DNA of 64,000 bases from Natronospira proteinivora (GCF_024170465.1 NZ_JALJYF010000001.1:1240001-1304000), one strand, 5' to 3'; shown: positions 26,206-35,266, counted from the stretch's first letter. Translations and numbers: made by a program. Notes: a model not told the origin generated them from the sequence alone.

Positions 26206-27384
26206 TTATTCGCTCACCACCACCCGGTTTCGACCGTTGCGCTTGGCTCGGTAAAGGGCCGCATCCGCACGGCGCATGGTCTCAGCAGGTGCCTCCCCGG
26301 AACGGGCCATGGCCAGTCCGAAGCTAGCGGTAATGCGCACCGGCTTGCCGCCCCCCTTGCCCCGATACTTGCGATTCCGGCGTGGTCCTCTCAATTTGAA
26401 GTGATTTTCATACAGGTTGCGACGCAATGCTTCCAGGTGCTTGCCGGCCTTTGCCGGGTGGGCGGTACGAAAGACAATGGCAAATTCCTCGCCCCCATAA
26501 CGATAGGCCTTGGCCCCCTGACTGCGCCGGGAAAGGGTGTGTGCCACCCACCTCAGCACCTCATCGCCGGCATCATGGCCCCAGGTGTCATTGAATTTCT
26601 TGAAATGGTCCACATCCACCATGGCAATGGCCAACTGACGCCGTCGCAGTCGATAATCCAGGGCACGTCGGTTTGGCAAGCCGGTCAGCTCGTCAATAAA
26701 AGCCAGGGCCCAGGCATGGGCCAGAAGCCCGCCCCAAAGGGCGAGCACTGCCGTGGCAAAATGCACCACCCAGTTCGCAAGGCTCGGCGTGGTCAGTGTC
26801 ACCGGAAAAATACAGACCAGGCCGATCAATACCGCACCGCGGGTCGGCTCGGGGCGCCAAAGCTGAACGGCCAGCACAATCGCCATGCCAAGCCCGGCAA
26901 CGATAGCCGGTAGCCCCAAATCCAAACCATATAAGGTATGGAAATGAGCTTCCAGGACACTCGGCACCACCGGCGGAAGCTCGTAAAAACCAATCAAGAC
27001 GGCCAACAACACGCAAAGGCCCGTCAGGATTGTGGCTGGGCTGACGGGGCCCCACTCCGGCAGGACGGCAATCACCGTCAAGACAGCGGTCAGTAGCAAT
27101 AGCTGCAGGGGGAACCAACCGGCGCCCGGCAAACTACCGTTGGTGAAAACCAGGAGGTAGAGAGTGATCATCAATGCCAGAGCCGAACTGATACGCCACT
27201 GGCTAAACAGCGCCGCAAGCACCATCCCGAGCACGGCCAGCAGGCCTGCGAGGGATTGCCAAAGGCGATAATCCTCCTGAAGATAATTGCTCAGCTGCGG
27301 GGTGACCCAGAAAACCACCAGCGCTGGCGCCCCCAGCAGGAGCAGCGCCATTATGGTGCGCCGAATAATGGCCGTCAGCATCAT
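26206..27384 (-). CDS. Membrane-bound GGDEF diguanylate cyclase
   Basis: Predicted inner-membrane enzyme making cyclic di-GMP. About seven to eight hydrophobic helices occupy residues 10-220, followed by a GGDEF domain (about 225-390) with intact YRYGGEEF. The four residues expected to form the RxxD inhibition site are SQGA, so product inhibition through this site is lost, unlike the enzyme at 16,923. The membrane part has no recognisable named sensor domain. The gene stands alone between the TonB receptor promoter and a DsbG-like gene. Its output could act on the c-di-GMP riboswitch of the pilus operon in this window (inference). Confidence 0.93.
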   Translation of the reverse strand: MMLTAIIRRTIMALLLLGAPALVVFWVTPQLSNYLQEDYRLWQSLAGLLAVLGMVLAALFSQWRISSALALMITLYLLVFTNGSLPGAGWFPLQLLLLTAVLTVIAVLPEWGPVSPATILTGLCVLLAVLIGFYELPPVVPSVLEAHFHTLYGLDLGLPAIVAGLGMAIVLAVQLWRPEPTRGAVLIGLVCIFPVTLTTPSLANWVVHFATAVLALWGGLLAHAWALAFIDELTGLPNRRALDYRLRRRQLAIAMVDVDHFKKFNDTWGHDAGDEVLRWVAHTLSRRSQGAKAYRYGGEEFAIVFRTAHPAKAGKHLEALRRNLYENHFKLRGPRRNRKYRGKGGGKPVRITASFGLAMARSGEAPAETMRRADAALYRAKRNGRNRVVVSE

Positions 27385-27570
27385 GACAAATCCATGTCCA
27401 TAAGAAGATGGTTACCCGGGCCTGATATCAGGCGGACCATGGTATCCATGCTTGCCTTCCGATTCAGACGTCTGAGTCCCTGACATTTCCCAGCGGTGTC
27501 ATTGGCAGGGTCAACGGAACACGCCGGGCCATCCAAATCACCGGCAGGCGACAGCCGGTATCAGCCAGAA

Positions 27571-28161
27571 TCAATCTGGCCTGGGACCGCCCATGAGCGC
27601 CTGCATTTGCCGCCCCTGAGGCATTCCCTGGACCGCGCTGAGATCGCCGGAATCATCCAGATAAATGCTGGTGGGCGTGGCTGAGGCACCCAGGCCGCGC
27701 ATGAGCTGATTATTGCGCTGCACTTGTGGTCCTGTCTCGCTGATTGCCGACTGATCCAGCTCGCTGTCCTGCTCATCCGACTGATGCCGAAGCAGTTCCC
27801 GGGTGGGATCATCAGAGCCCAGAATATGGGCGGCCTTGGCCGGGCTGTCATCACGAATGATCCCCACCATGATATGGCGCAGCTGAACCTCCCCCGCCTC
27901 GATCCAGGGCTCGGCGGCCTCCCGGAAACGCTCGCAATAGGGGCAGTTGGCATCCGTGAAGGTATAGATCACCCGGTCCGCGTTCTCCGAGCCATCCTGA
28001 ACCCAATGACTGCCTTCCAGCGCTGACATCAGCTGCTGGGTCTGTGCCTCCCGGGACGGCTGATCCGAGTCATCCGCCTGCGCCGTGGCCAGGCAGACCA
28101 TCACCACCATAAGCAGCACCAGGCCGCTCCGCCGTCTTATCCATTGCTTCAGGTATTTCAT
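27571..28161 (-). CDS. Periplasmic DsbG/DsbC-like thiol-disulfide protein
   Basis: Predicted periplasmic disulfide isomerase or reductase. A signal peptide (to about A29) precedes a thioredoxin-fold domain with active site C73-P-Y-C76, preceded by FTDANC as in DsbC/DsbG. The cis-proline loop is present as ATPTSIY. At 196 residues it lacks the N-terminal dimerisation domain of DsbC/DsbG, so it is probably monomeric. It is transcribed away from the MoxR/VWA genes, with 161 bp between starts. A short hairpin (GCCAGA/TCTGGC) covers its stop codon. The substrate protein is not evident. Confidence 0.85.
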   Translation of the reverse strand: MKYLKQWIRRRSGLVLLMVVMVCLATAQADDSDQPSREAQTQQLMSALEGSHWVQDGSENADRVIYTFTDANCPYCERFREAAEPWIEAGEVQLRHIMVGIIRDDSPAKAAHILGSDDPTRELLRHQSDEQDSELDQSAISETGPQVQRNNQLMRGLGASATPTSIYLDDSGDLSAVQGMPQGRQMQALMGGPRPD

Positions 28162-28322
28162 GGCTCATCAGTCTCCAGATTCATGGCCGATCTCGTCGGA
28201 CCCGTCACCCCATACCATGCCACGAGCGAAGCCGCAGTCCCAGTGTAACGAACCGGGGCTTTGTCCTTTTCCCGCGGAATCCTTACACTTCGCCTTCCGC
28301 ACCGACTGCGAGAGGACGAGGA

Positions 28323-29168
28323 ATGACAGCCTTCACCGGTTCCGATCACTATATTGCCAGCGAAGAACTGCGCCTGGCAGTCAATGCCGCCATGACCCTG
28401 GAACGCCCTCTCTTGGTGAAGGGCGAGCCCGGCACCGGCAAAACCATGCTGGCCGAGGAGATCGCCGCGGGCCTGGGCATGCCGCTTTTCCAGTGGCATA
28501 TCAAATCCACCACCCGCGCCCAGCAGGGCCTATATGAGTACGACGCCGTCTCCCGCCTGCGGGACTCCCAACTGGGCGATGACCGGGTGCACGAGATATC
28601 CAACTACATCCGCCCCGGCAAGCTTTGGGAAGCGTTCAGCAGCAATGAGCGGGCCGTACTCCTGATCGATGAAATCGACAAGGCCGATATCGAGTTCCCC
28701 AACGACCTGCTGGTGGAACTGGACCGCATGGAGTTTCATGTCTATGAGACCGGAGAAACCATCCGTGCCCGTCACCGACCCGTGGTCATCATCACTTCCA
28801 ATAATGAAAAGGAACTGCCGGACGCCTTCCTGCGCCGCTGTTTCTTCCACTACATCGATTTCCCCGATGCCGACACCCTGCAGGCCATTATCGATGTTCA
28901 CTTCCCCGACATCGAATCCCGCCTGGTGAGCGATGCCCTGCAGCTATTCTTCCAGGTTCGGGACGTGCCGGGTCTCAAAAAGCAGCCATCCACCTCGGAG
29001 CTACTGGATTGGCTCAAGCTGCTGGTGAGCGACAAACTCGCCGCCGCGGCCTTGAAGGACGGAGATATCCGCCAGGCCCTGCCGCCGCTCTACGGGGCCC
29101 TGGTCAAGAACGAGCAGGACGTCCAACTGCTCCAGCGGCTGGCCTTCATGAGCCGCCGCGGCGCCTGA
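28323..29168 (+). CDS. MoxR-family AAA+ ATPase
   Basis: Chaperone-like ATPase that typically works with a VWA protein to mature metalloenzymes or complexes. The 281-residue protein has Walker A GEPGTGKT at residues 34-41, Walker B VLLIDEIDK near 116-124, the sensor-1 segment VIITSNNEKELP and the arginine-finger region FLRRCFF. Both flanks of the AAA core match the MoxR class. The next gene, 21 bp downstream, encodes a CoxE-type VWA protein, the usual partner. No obvious client enzyme (for example CO dehydrogenase or NorCB) is next to the pair in this window. Confidence 0.93.
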   Translation: MTAFTGSDHYIASEELRLAVNAAMTLERPLLVKGEPGTGKTMLAEEIAAGLGMPLFQWHIKSTTRAQQGLYEYDAVSRLRDSQLGDDRVHEISNYIRPGKLWEAFSSNERAVLLIDEIDKADIEFPNDLLVELDRMEFHVYETGETIRARHRPVVIITSNNEKELPDAFLRRCFFHYIDFPDADTLQAIIDVHFPDIESRLVSDALQLFFQVRDVPGLKKQPSTSELLDWLKLLVSDKLAAAALKDGDIRQALPPLYGALVKNEQDVQLLQRLAFMSRRGA

Positions 29169-29189
29169 TCCGGGCAGCGGGACTGCTTC

Positions 29190-30368
29190 ATGCTCATTCG
29201 CTTTTTCACCACCCTTCGCCAGCATGGCCTCAAGGTCACGCCCAAGGACCTGATCGCCCTCCATGAGGTGATGGAGGCCGGGCTGCCCCAATGCGATATG
29301 GACGCTTTTTATCAGCTGGCACGGATGACGCTGATAAAGGACGAGACCCAGTTCGACCGCTTCGATCAGGCCTTCGCCCATTTCCATGAAGGTCTGGAGG
29401 CCATGCCCAGCCCACTGGGTAGTGAACTGCCGGAAGACTGGCTGCGCCTGGAAATGGAGCGGCACTTCACGGAGCAAGAAAAACGCGAGATTGAAGCCAT
29501 GGGTGGCCTGGAGGCACTCATGAAAGCCCTGGAAGAACGGCTCAAGGAACAGGAAACCCGCCACCAGGGCGGCAACAAATGGATTGGGACCGGGGGCACC
29601 AGCCCCTTCGGCCACGGCGGCTACAACCCGGAAGGCATCCGCATCGGCGGCCCGGGCCGGCATCGTCGAGCCACCAAGGTCTGGGAGCAACGCCAGTACC
29701 GCAATCTGGACGACGACTCCGAACTGGCCAGCCGCAATATCAAGCTGGCCCTGCGCAAGCTGCGCCATTTCGCCCGAAGCGGTGCCCGTGAAGAACTCAA
29801 CCTGGACGAAACCATCCGTTCCACTGCCCGTAATGCCGGCCTGCTGGACATCCGGACCCGGCCGGAACGCCACAATGCCGTCAAGGTACTGACCTTTTTC
29901 GACGTGGGCGGCTCCATGGATGACCACGTCCAGCTATCCCAGACGCTATTCTCCGCCTGCCGCAGTGAATTCAAGCACCTGGAACATTACTACTTCCACA
30001 ACTTCATCTATGAACATCTCTGGCAGGACAATCAGCTCCGCCAGCAACAGCTGATCGCCCTGGACGACATCCTCCACACCTACAGCCCGGACTATAAGGT
30101 CATCATCGTGGGTGACGCCGCCATGTCTCCTTACGAGATTGCCGTCCCCTTCGGGGCCATCGATTTCATGAACCCGGAGCCGGGCCAAGTCTCCTTTGAA
30201 AAAATCAAACAACACTTTAAGCGCATTGTCTGGCTGAACCCGATTCCGGAAACCGAATGGGAACACACCTACAGCATTGGCATGGTACGTGAGCTGGTCA
30301 ACGACAATATGTTCCCCTTGACCGTCAAGGGCATCGAAGAAGCCATCACCGCGCTGCGAGGAAAATGA
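29190..30368 (+). CDS. CoxE-like VWA-domain protein, MoxR partner
   Basis: Partner of the upstream MoxR ATPase. The N-terminal half is helical and charged; a central Gly-rich linker (GTGGTSPFGHGGYNPEG, about residues 131-147) leads to a VWA domain in the C-terminal half. The metal-site motif DVGGSMDD starts at about residue 238 and is intact, in contrast to the VWA-like lipoprotein at 17,933. No signal peptide or membrane helix is seen, so it acts in the cytoplasm. The 392-residue length fits. Client identity is unknown; activation of a metalloenzyme or a cell-envelope complex are the usual roles. Confidence 0.9.
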   Translation: MLIRFFTTLRQHGLKVTPKDLIALHEVMEAGLPQCDMDAFYQLARMTLIKDETQFDRFDQAFAHFHEGLEAMPSPLGSELPEDWLRLEMERHFTEQEKREIEAMGGLEALMKALEERLKEQETRHQGGNKWIGTGGTSPFGHGGYNPEGIRIGGPGRHRRATKVWEQRQYRNLDDDSELASRNIKLALRKLRHFARSGAREELNLDETIRSTARNAGLLDIRTRPERHNAVKVLTFFDVGGSMDDHVQLSQTLFSACRSEFKHLEHYYFHNFIYEHLWQDNQLRQQQLIALDDILHTYSPDYKVIIVGDAAMSPYEIAVPFGAIDFMNPEPGQVSFEKIKQHFKRIVWLNPIPETEWEHTYSIGMVRELVNDNMFPLTVKGIEEAITALRGK

Positions 30369-30391
30369 CCGCGGACGGGAATCCGTCTTTC

Positions 30392-31240
30392 TTATTGAAA
30401 AGCGGGGTGGGATTGCTCCACCTTTTTGGCATACTCATCAATCCGCTTGCTGGCATGGGCAATACGGCGCTGGTGGTGAATATTGATCAACACCGTCGCC
30501 AGATAGATGTAGGCGGCCAGGCCCAGACTCACGGTCCACCATGAACCAAGTGGATTGCCAAGGTAGTAGGCAAGCAGGTTTACCGGCATCATCAAAAAGT
30601 GAAGCAGCATAAAGATAACAGTGCTGCCGAATTGACCGTAGTCGATCATGTTCCAATGCGACAGACTGAACAGGGCATGCGCCATGATACAAAACGCCAC
30701 AAAGCCATTATAGAGCCGCGTCAGCCCACTACGGAGCCCGCCTTCGGCACTGGAGAGCTTTCCTGTAAACACCCCGAGCAGGTGCATCAAGCCAGACATG
30801 AGCCAGCCCAGAAATGGAATCAGGCTCAAGCCTGCCATCATCACGGGATTAAACAAGAAGCGTCCCAGGGGGTGTCTCAAAAACTGGTTTCTGGGGGCCC
30901 AGGTATTATAGACACCACCGGCTGCATTCGTTACTTCGGTATTCTTGTTGACGATCCTTTCCATTCTGTTGCCCAGCCGGTCCCAGATCACCAGAAGCTT
31001 ATGGCCCGGGCGGGCTGCCACATTAAATTGACTGAACTGGAACTGACGTTCCTGATCGCTATCCACATCCCGAACCCACAGCTCCTGATCGCTGTGATGG
31101 GTCACCGTTGTTGAGATATGATCAATCCCACCGTGAACGTTGCTCCCCCCGCCGCTGACGGCCGTGGATGAATACTTGTGCAGGTTGGAATCCAGTACTT
31201 CATACACCCCGTGCTCCAGGGAAAGCTTTACACCCATCAA
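30392..31240 (-). CDS. Unknown membrane protein with soluble N-terminal domain
   Basis: No family recognised. The first 130 residues are soluble and beta-rich, with a Ser/Gly-rich patch (STAVSGGGSNVHGG) and repeated charged strands. Residues from about 130 onward contain four or five hydrophobic helices, ending in a charged cytoplasmic tail (HQRRIAHASKRIDEYAKKVEQ). There is no cleavable signal peptide. It is convergent with the VWA gene and divergent from the DUF1826 gene. Its start lies 226 bp from the latter in a region with a Zur-like site, but that site is much nearer the DUF1826 gene. Confidence 0.7.
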   Translation of the reverse strand: MMGVKLSLEHGVYEVLDSNLHKYSSTAVSGGGSNVHGGIDHISTTVTHHSDQELWVRDVDSDQERQFQFSQFNVAARPGHKLLVIWDRLGNRMERIVNKNTEVTNAAGGVYNTWAPRNQFLRHPLGRFLFNPVMMAGLSLIPFLGWLMSGLMHLLGVFTGKLSSAEGGLRSGLTRLYNGFVAFCIMAHALFSLSHWNMIDYGQFGSTVIFMLLHFLMMPVNLLAYYLGNPLGSWWTVSLGLAAYIYLATVLINIHHQRRIAHASKRIDEYAKKVEQSHPAFQ

Positions 31241-31420
31241 TCACTCCTATGCATCCTGAATGGTTCAAGGCAGCCGCAAACGGTGGGAAGGTTTAACCAA
31301 CGTCATCGACCAGGATTTTGAAAGAGCAGCATTCTGCTCGGTCGCCCGAAAGCGGTCAAGCAAGGCCGTTTCAAAACCCCGGTCTGATGGACGATTCACA
31401 TTGACTAGCCACAGCAAAAA

Positions 31421-31435
31421 CGTTACGTTATAACA
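31421..31435 (+). promoter_or_regulatory. Zur-like operator upstream of the DUF1826 gene
   Basis: CGTTACGTTATAACA matches the Zur consensus TGTTATANTATAACA at all but three specified positions, and its reverse complement matches the TonB-receptor operator at 12 of 15 positions. It lies 32 bp before the ATG and overlaps the expected -10 region of a promoter whose possible -35 box TTGACT is at 31401-31406. Repression by a zinc-loaded regulator is the simplest reading (inference). Confidence 0.65.
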
Positions 31436-31466
31436 AACCAATCAAAGGCAATAGTGAGAGAAACGC

Positions 31467-32126
31467 ATGGCCGTCAGCCGGGAGTCACACACCCCCTCAG
31501 GGCAGGATCACGCCATCATAGGCTCGGAACCCCTGGTTCTGAGCCGGATTGTCGAGCCAGGGATCAATCTGGCCATACTCGAACGAGAGGTTCACCCTGC
31601 CCTGCGCGCCTTCTGCGAGCAGACCCTGACCCCGTCGGGGCTTTTCGCCCATGAGCTGGTCATTCAACCGGAAGAGGAACTCGCCGCAACCCTGCCGGAA
31701 TCCATCACCAGCCTGCCGGGCGCTGAGGCCTTCCTGGATGACCTCAGTCACATCAACGAACTCTGGCATGATCTGTTCAGCCCGGACCGCAGCGGCTTGC
31801 GCCTGCGGGTGCTTAACCAGGCCATGTGTCCCCGCTTTAATGTGGATCGGGTCATTGCAAGACTGATCGTAAGCTATGGCGGCGTTGGCACCGAATGGCT
31901 GCCGGAAACGGCCACCAACCGGTCACTGCTGGGCCGCCCCCTGTCCGACCCGAAACAGGATCCCCTCGCCAACACCGAGCAGATCCAGGCGATACCGCCC
32001 TATGCCATTGCTCTGCTCAAGGGCGAGGCCTGGCCCGGCAACGAAGGTCGTGGCATCGCACACCGCTCTCCCCCCATCGAGCCGCCGCAACGGCGGGCCT
32101 TGTTGACGATGGACATTCTCGCCTAG
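31467..32126 (+). CDS. DUF1826-family protein, probable zinc-homeostasis gene
   Basis: Cytoplasmic protein of 219 residues, recognised as DUF1826 from segments such as FNVDRVIARLIVSYGGVGTEWLP and the C-terminal IAHRSPPIEPPQRRALLTMDIL. DUF1826 genes are often associated with Zur regulons and COG0523 metal chaperones; that is established context, while the biochemical role is not known. A Zur-like operator lies 32 bp before the ATG at 31467. It converges with and overlaps a methyltransferase gene by 4 bp at its stop. No COG0523 gene is present here. Confidence 0.8.
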   Translation: MAVSRESHTPSGQDHAIIGSEPLVLSRIVEPGINLAILEREVHPALRAFCEQTLTPSGLFAHELVIQPEEELAATLPESITSLPGAEAFLDDLSHINELWHDLFSPDRSGLRLRVLNQAMCPRFNVDRVIARLIVSYGGVGTEWLPETATNRSLLGRPLSDPKQDPLANTEQIQAIPPYAIALLKGEAWPGNEGRGIAHRSPPIEPPQRRALLTMDILA

Positions 32127-32761
32127 GCGACCCCTGTCACGCGCCCTCGCCGGGCTTGGGCACTCATCAGGCCCCAGAACGCCGATATACGGTAGCGCTC
32201 CAGCCCAATGGCCTCGAAGCCTGCCTGGTGAAGAAAACCCTGCAAATCCCGGCCACGCCAAGTGTGGTAATGGGCCGGATCCCGAAAAACCAACCAGCGG
32301 TTAAGCAGACGCATGGTCCAATAATCCCGGCACCAGTCGGTGATCAGCAGCCGCCCGCCGGGGCGCAATACACGGTACATTTCATTTACCGCCTGTTGCG
32401 GCTGGCGAAAGTAATGAAAAGCGCTGCTGGAAACCACCCCATCGAACGACTCATCCGGGAAAGGCAAGTGCTCGGCCGGGCTCTGAATCAGTGCAAGCGA
32501 CTCCCCCAGCCGTTCACGGGCCTGGACCAGCATGCCGGATGAGGCATCCAGCCCGGTGAGCGCGACCCCGGGCACTTCCGCCTGAAGTCGGGCCAGCAAC
32601 AAGCCCGTGCCACAACCCACATCCAGCAAAGTCTCTCCGGAACGCATCATCAAGCGTTGGCTGGTGGCATCCAGGCTAGCCCTAATGTAATCGGCCCAGC
32701 GCCGGTCATAGTCCGGGGCCAGGCGGTCGTATTCTCGAATGGCAGATGGCTGTTTATTCAT
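32123..32761 (-). CDS. Class I SAM-dependent methyltransferase
   Basis: Predicted methyltransferase with the Rossmann fold typical of the UbiE/Methyltransf_11 group. The SAM-binding glycine loop LLDVGCGTGLLLARL lies around residues 44-58, motif II (VALTGLDASSGML) around 74-86, and the post-motif SSSAFHYFRQPQQAVNEMYRVLRPGGRLLI-type segment around 110-140. Length is 212 residues. It is convergent with the DUF1826 gene (4-bp overlap) and divergent from a SRPBCC gene. The substrate cannot be identified. Confidence 0.88.
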   Translation of the reverse strand: MNKQPSAIREYDRLAPDYDRRWADYIRASLDATSQRLMMRSGETLLDVGCGTGLLLARLQAEVPGVALTGLDASSGMLVQARERLGESLALIQSPAEHLPFPDESFDGVVSSSAFHYFRQPQQAVNEMYRVLRPGGRLLITDWCRDYWTMRLLNRWLVFRDPAHYHTWRGRDLQGFLHQAGFEAIGLERYRISAFWGLMSAQARRGRVTGVA

Positions 32762-32876
32762 GGGCCCATTGTGACCGCCGCCGGTCGAAGCCGTCCAGCA
32801 CCATCACAGCCCGCCCTCAAGCAGCTGCTTCCATTCTGCTAGAGTGAAGCGGTCATCACCCGTGAGCCTCAACACC

Positions 32877-33293
32877 ATGCCGATCATTGAACACGAAGCG
32901 ACGCTTAAGGCCGAACCCCAGGCCGTCTTCGAGCTGATCAGCCGGGTGGAACCCTTCGTGGATCTCACCGAGGCGGTCAAAGCCATCGAAGCCCTGGGCG
33001 ATGAGCGCTACCGCTGGCATGTTCGTGTTGCCGGCTTTAAGCTCCAGTTCGAGGTTCAGGTCACCGATATCCAGCCACCCAATCATTTCGCCTGGCGTTC
33101 ACTCACCGGTGTCCCCAACCGTGGCCGCTACACCCTCACCCCTACCGAGGATGGCACGCGCCTGCATTTCAAACTGGAGTACGAACTGAAAAACCGCTTA
33201 CTGGAAAAGGCCGTCTCGGGCACCACCCGCTCCATCGTCCATCGACTCAGCAATGAGATCGTGGGTAATGTAGAACGGACACTGGCCCGATGA
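32877..33293 (+). CDS. SRPBCC (START-like) family protein
   Basis: Small protein of 138 residues with the helix-grip fold of the SRPBCC superfamily (polyketide cyclase/coenzyme Q-binding COQ10/RatA type). The beginning, MPIIEHEATLKAEPQAVFELIS, is typical, as is the middle strand pattern ending FAWRSLTG and the long C-terminal helix. The ATG at 32877 is preferred because the domain starts there; an upstream GTG at 32844 would add 11 non-conserved residues. Neither has a strong ribosome-binding site. It could bind a hydrophobic ligand; the function is unknown. The next gene converges, with its stop five bases away. Confidence 0.82.
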   Translation: MPIIEHEATLKAEPQAVFELISRVEPFVDLTEAVKAIEALGDERYRWHVRVAGFKLQFEVQVTDIQPPNHFAWRSLTGVPNRGRYTLTPTEDGTRLHFKLEYELKNRLLEKAVSGTTRSIVHRLSNEIVGNVERTLAR

Positions 33294-33298
33294 TGCCC

Positions 33299-35125
33299 TC
33301 AAGGCCACTGCTCGGCTTCGGGCAATTCATTACCCAGCTCGCCCGGCAAGACCAGGGGCGAATCCAGGGCTTCTTCCCCGTCCAGCACCTGCCAGAGGCG
33401 TTCCAGGCCCGACTGGGCATAGGGCATTAAGGGAACATGCCGCTCACGCATTCCGGGCAGAGCTAGCAAGGCATCAAAATGCTGGCCGCCCGGGATCTCG
33501 CGATAAACCAGTCGATCCGCGCCCGCCGCCAAGGCCGCCTCCACGTAGGGACGGCTACTGAAAGCCGGTGGAACCAAACCATCCATGTCGCCATGCAGAA
33601 TCAATACCGGAATCTCGGGCAATGCACCGCTGGCCCGCGTGTCGGCAACGGCCCGTCGCAAGTGATCGGCTTCTTCGCTGTCACCAATCCAGAGTTCGCG
33701 TAGACAGCCCAATCCCGCCATGGGTGGTTGCCCCTCCCCGTCCAGCAACTGAATCATCTCGTCGGGTGCGATACCCGTGCTGAGCGACCACCATTGATGT
33801 CGCTCCACTGCGGTAGCCGAGCGTGGTGCACCCGCCTCATCCACCAGGGCAGTACGGTAGCCACAGGGCATGTCGTCGGCACCGCGCCGGAGATAGGCCG
33901 AAGCGTAATTGGCGGCCACGGAACGCCACAGACCGAATCCGGCATTAATCGCCGACTGGCTCAATGCCTTGTCCGTGAACCCGGCCCGGGTCAGCTGCTC
34001 GGCGGCCTCGGCCGGGTCCGCCGCTTCAAGCCAGCCCGCTTCGGCGAGTGTCTCGCAGGCCTGACGGCCTTCCGCCAACTGGCCCGGCTGGGCCAGACTC
34101 ATCCCGGACAGGGCGTCCTGATCCGCCAGCAGGCAGGGTTGGTACAGGCCTGCAAGGGTGGCGTAGTCATACAAGGAAGGCGCACCCTCCACTGTGATGT
34201 TTGGCGCCACCGCCAGTACCGCATCAACCAGTCCCGCCTGGTCGGCCTCGGCAGCCCGCAACACGGCACCGCCCCCATTGGACAGTCCGGCGGCGATCAC
34301 CCTTACCCCTGCCCGGTCCACGTCATGTTCCGGGGTGGATTCCTCCAACCAAGTCAACGCCTGGTCAATGGCTGCCAAGGTGAAGCTTCCCCAGTCAGCC
34401 TCGGGGTGATCCTGAGAATGGGCGTGTTGCATGGCCACCAGCGTCGCCCCCTCGCCAGCATCCTGTGCAAACCCCAGAACTGCTTCATCGGGGGCGGCAA
34501 CACGGGCATCCAGCGTCATGCCCTTCCCGGCAGCCAGGTCGAAATGATCTGTTCCCGCCCCCTTGTCTGTCATCACCAAGGCGCAACCGCGCTCCAACGA
34601 CCATTTGGCCGCCAGACCAACGGCGCCGTAGACACCCCGAGAGCCGGATGCCGGCGCAGCCACCAGACAGGGCTGCTCGCTGTTGAACGAGTCCGGGAAC
34701 TGCATCAGCAGGCGTGTCGGTTGGCTGTGACCATCCAAGCGAATGAACTGATGGAATTCCTGCCCCGGGATGCGCGGCAGGCTATCGTCGCCAAAGGGTG
34801 AGGGGCCATGGACATCGACAATCGCGGTCCAGTTGGCATGCATGGCCAGACGCCGCTTGTCCTCGTGGTCGGCCTGTTCCGGCTCCGCAAGCGCCGGCGC
34901 CTGGCCTTGCAGGCCATCCCAGCCCTGCCCGGCCGAAACCAGATCCTCGTGTGAGGTAACCCTTAGCTCCCCCACTGGCTCGTAAAACGTTGGCGGCGAC
35001 TCAGGTGAATCCCGCTCACAGCCGCTCACCGACACCAGCAACAGACACAACAGACCTGCCAGACAAAGCCGCTCGCCGAACCCGCCATGGCTACCGCTAC
35101 GATTCCAGTCCTGACTCACGCTCAT
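33299..35125 (-). CDS. 3-hydroxybutyrate oligomer hydrolase, predicted lipoprotein
   Basis: Predicted to cleave D-3-hydroxybutyrate oligomers to monomers. The 608-residue protein has a signal peptide ending in the lipobox VSVSG-C36, so it is probably membrane anchored and faces the periplasm or outside. The catalytic serine is in AAGLSNGGGAVLRAAE (Ser about 282), and a late segment IPVLILHGDMDGLVPPAFSSRPYV carries the likely acid and histidine regions. The ATG at 35125 follows GGGAG and is preferred to a TTG at 35146. It is divergent from the 3-hydroxybutyrate dehydrogenase gene, with a palindromic motif between them. Confidence 0.88.
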   Translation of the reverse strand: MSVSQDWNRSGSHGGFGERLCLAGLLCLLLVSVSGCERDSPESPPTFYEPVGELRVTSHEDLVSAGQGWDGLQGQAPALAEPEQADHEDKRRLAMHANWTAIVDVHGPSPFGDDSLPRIPGQEFHQFIRLDGHSQPTRLLMQFPDSFNSEQPCLVAAPASGSRGVYGAVGLAAKWSLERGCALVMTDKGAGTDHFDLAAGKGMTLDARVAAPDEAVLGFAQDAGEGATLVAMQHAHSQDHPEADWGSFTLAAIDQALTWLEESTPEHDVDRAGVRVIAAGLSNGGGAVLRAAEADQAGLVDAVLAVAPNITVEGAPSLYDYATLAGLYQPCLLADQDALSGMSLAQPGQLAEGRQACETLAEAGWLEAADPAEAAEQLTRAGFTDKALSQSAINAGFGLWRSVAANYASAYLRRGADDMPCGYRTALVDEAGAPRSATAVERHQWWSLSTGIAPDEMIQLLDGEGQPPMAGLGCLRELWIGDSEEADHLRRAVADTRASGALPEIPVLILHGDMDGLVPPAFSSRPYVEAALAAGADRLVYREIPGGQHFDALLALPGMRERHVPLMPYAQSGLERLWQVLDGEEALDSPLVLPGELGNELPEAEQWP

Positions 35126-35191
35126 CGCCCTACTCCCAATTCTCAAGCATCCAATGCTTCACAGCTTACCGCTACCCGGCCTGGCTCCGAC

Positions 35192-35207
35192 CTGGACCTT
35201 CGTACAG
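35192..35207 (+). promoter_or_regulatory. Candidate activator site between hydrolase and dehydrogenase genes
   Basis: CTGGACCTTCGTACAG is an imperfect palindrome (TGGAC/GTACA around CTTC). It matches the sequence at 42,516-42,530 at 12 of 15 positions, and both are followed by TTTC-A/G-CC. It lies about 60 bp before the dehydrogenase start and 67 bp before the oligomer hydrolase start, a placement suited to a LuxR-type response regulator. The regulator encoded at 36,058 is the obvious candidate. Confidence 0.5.
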
Positions 35208-35266
35208 GTTTCACCATGCCCGGAAAATGCTAGCGTTTTCTCAGACATCATAGGGAGCACAATCAA

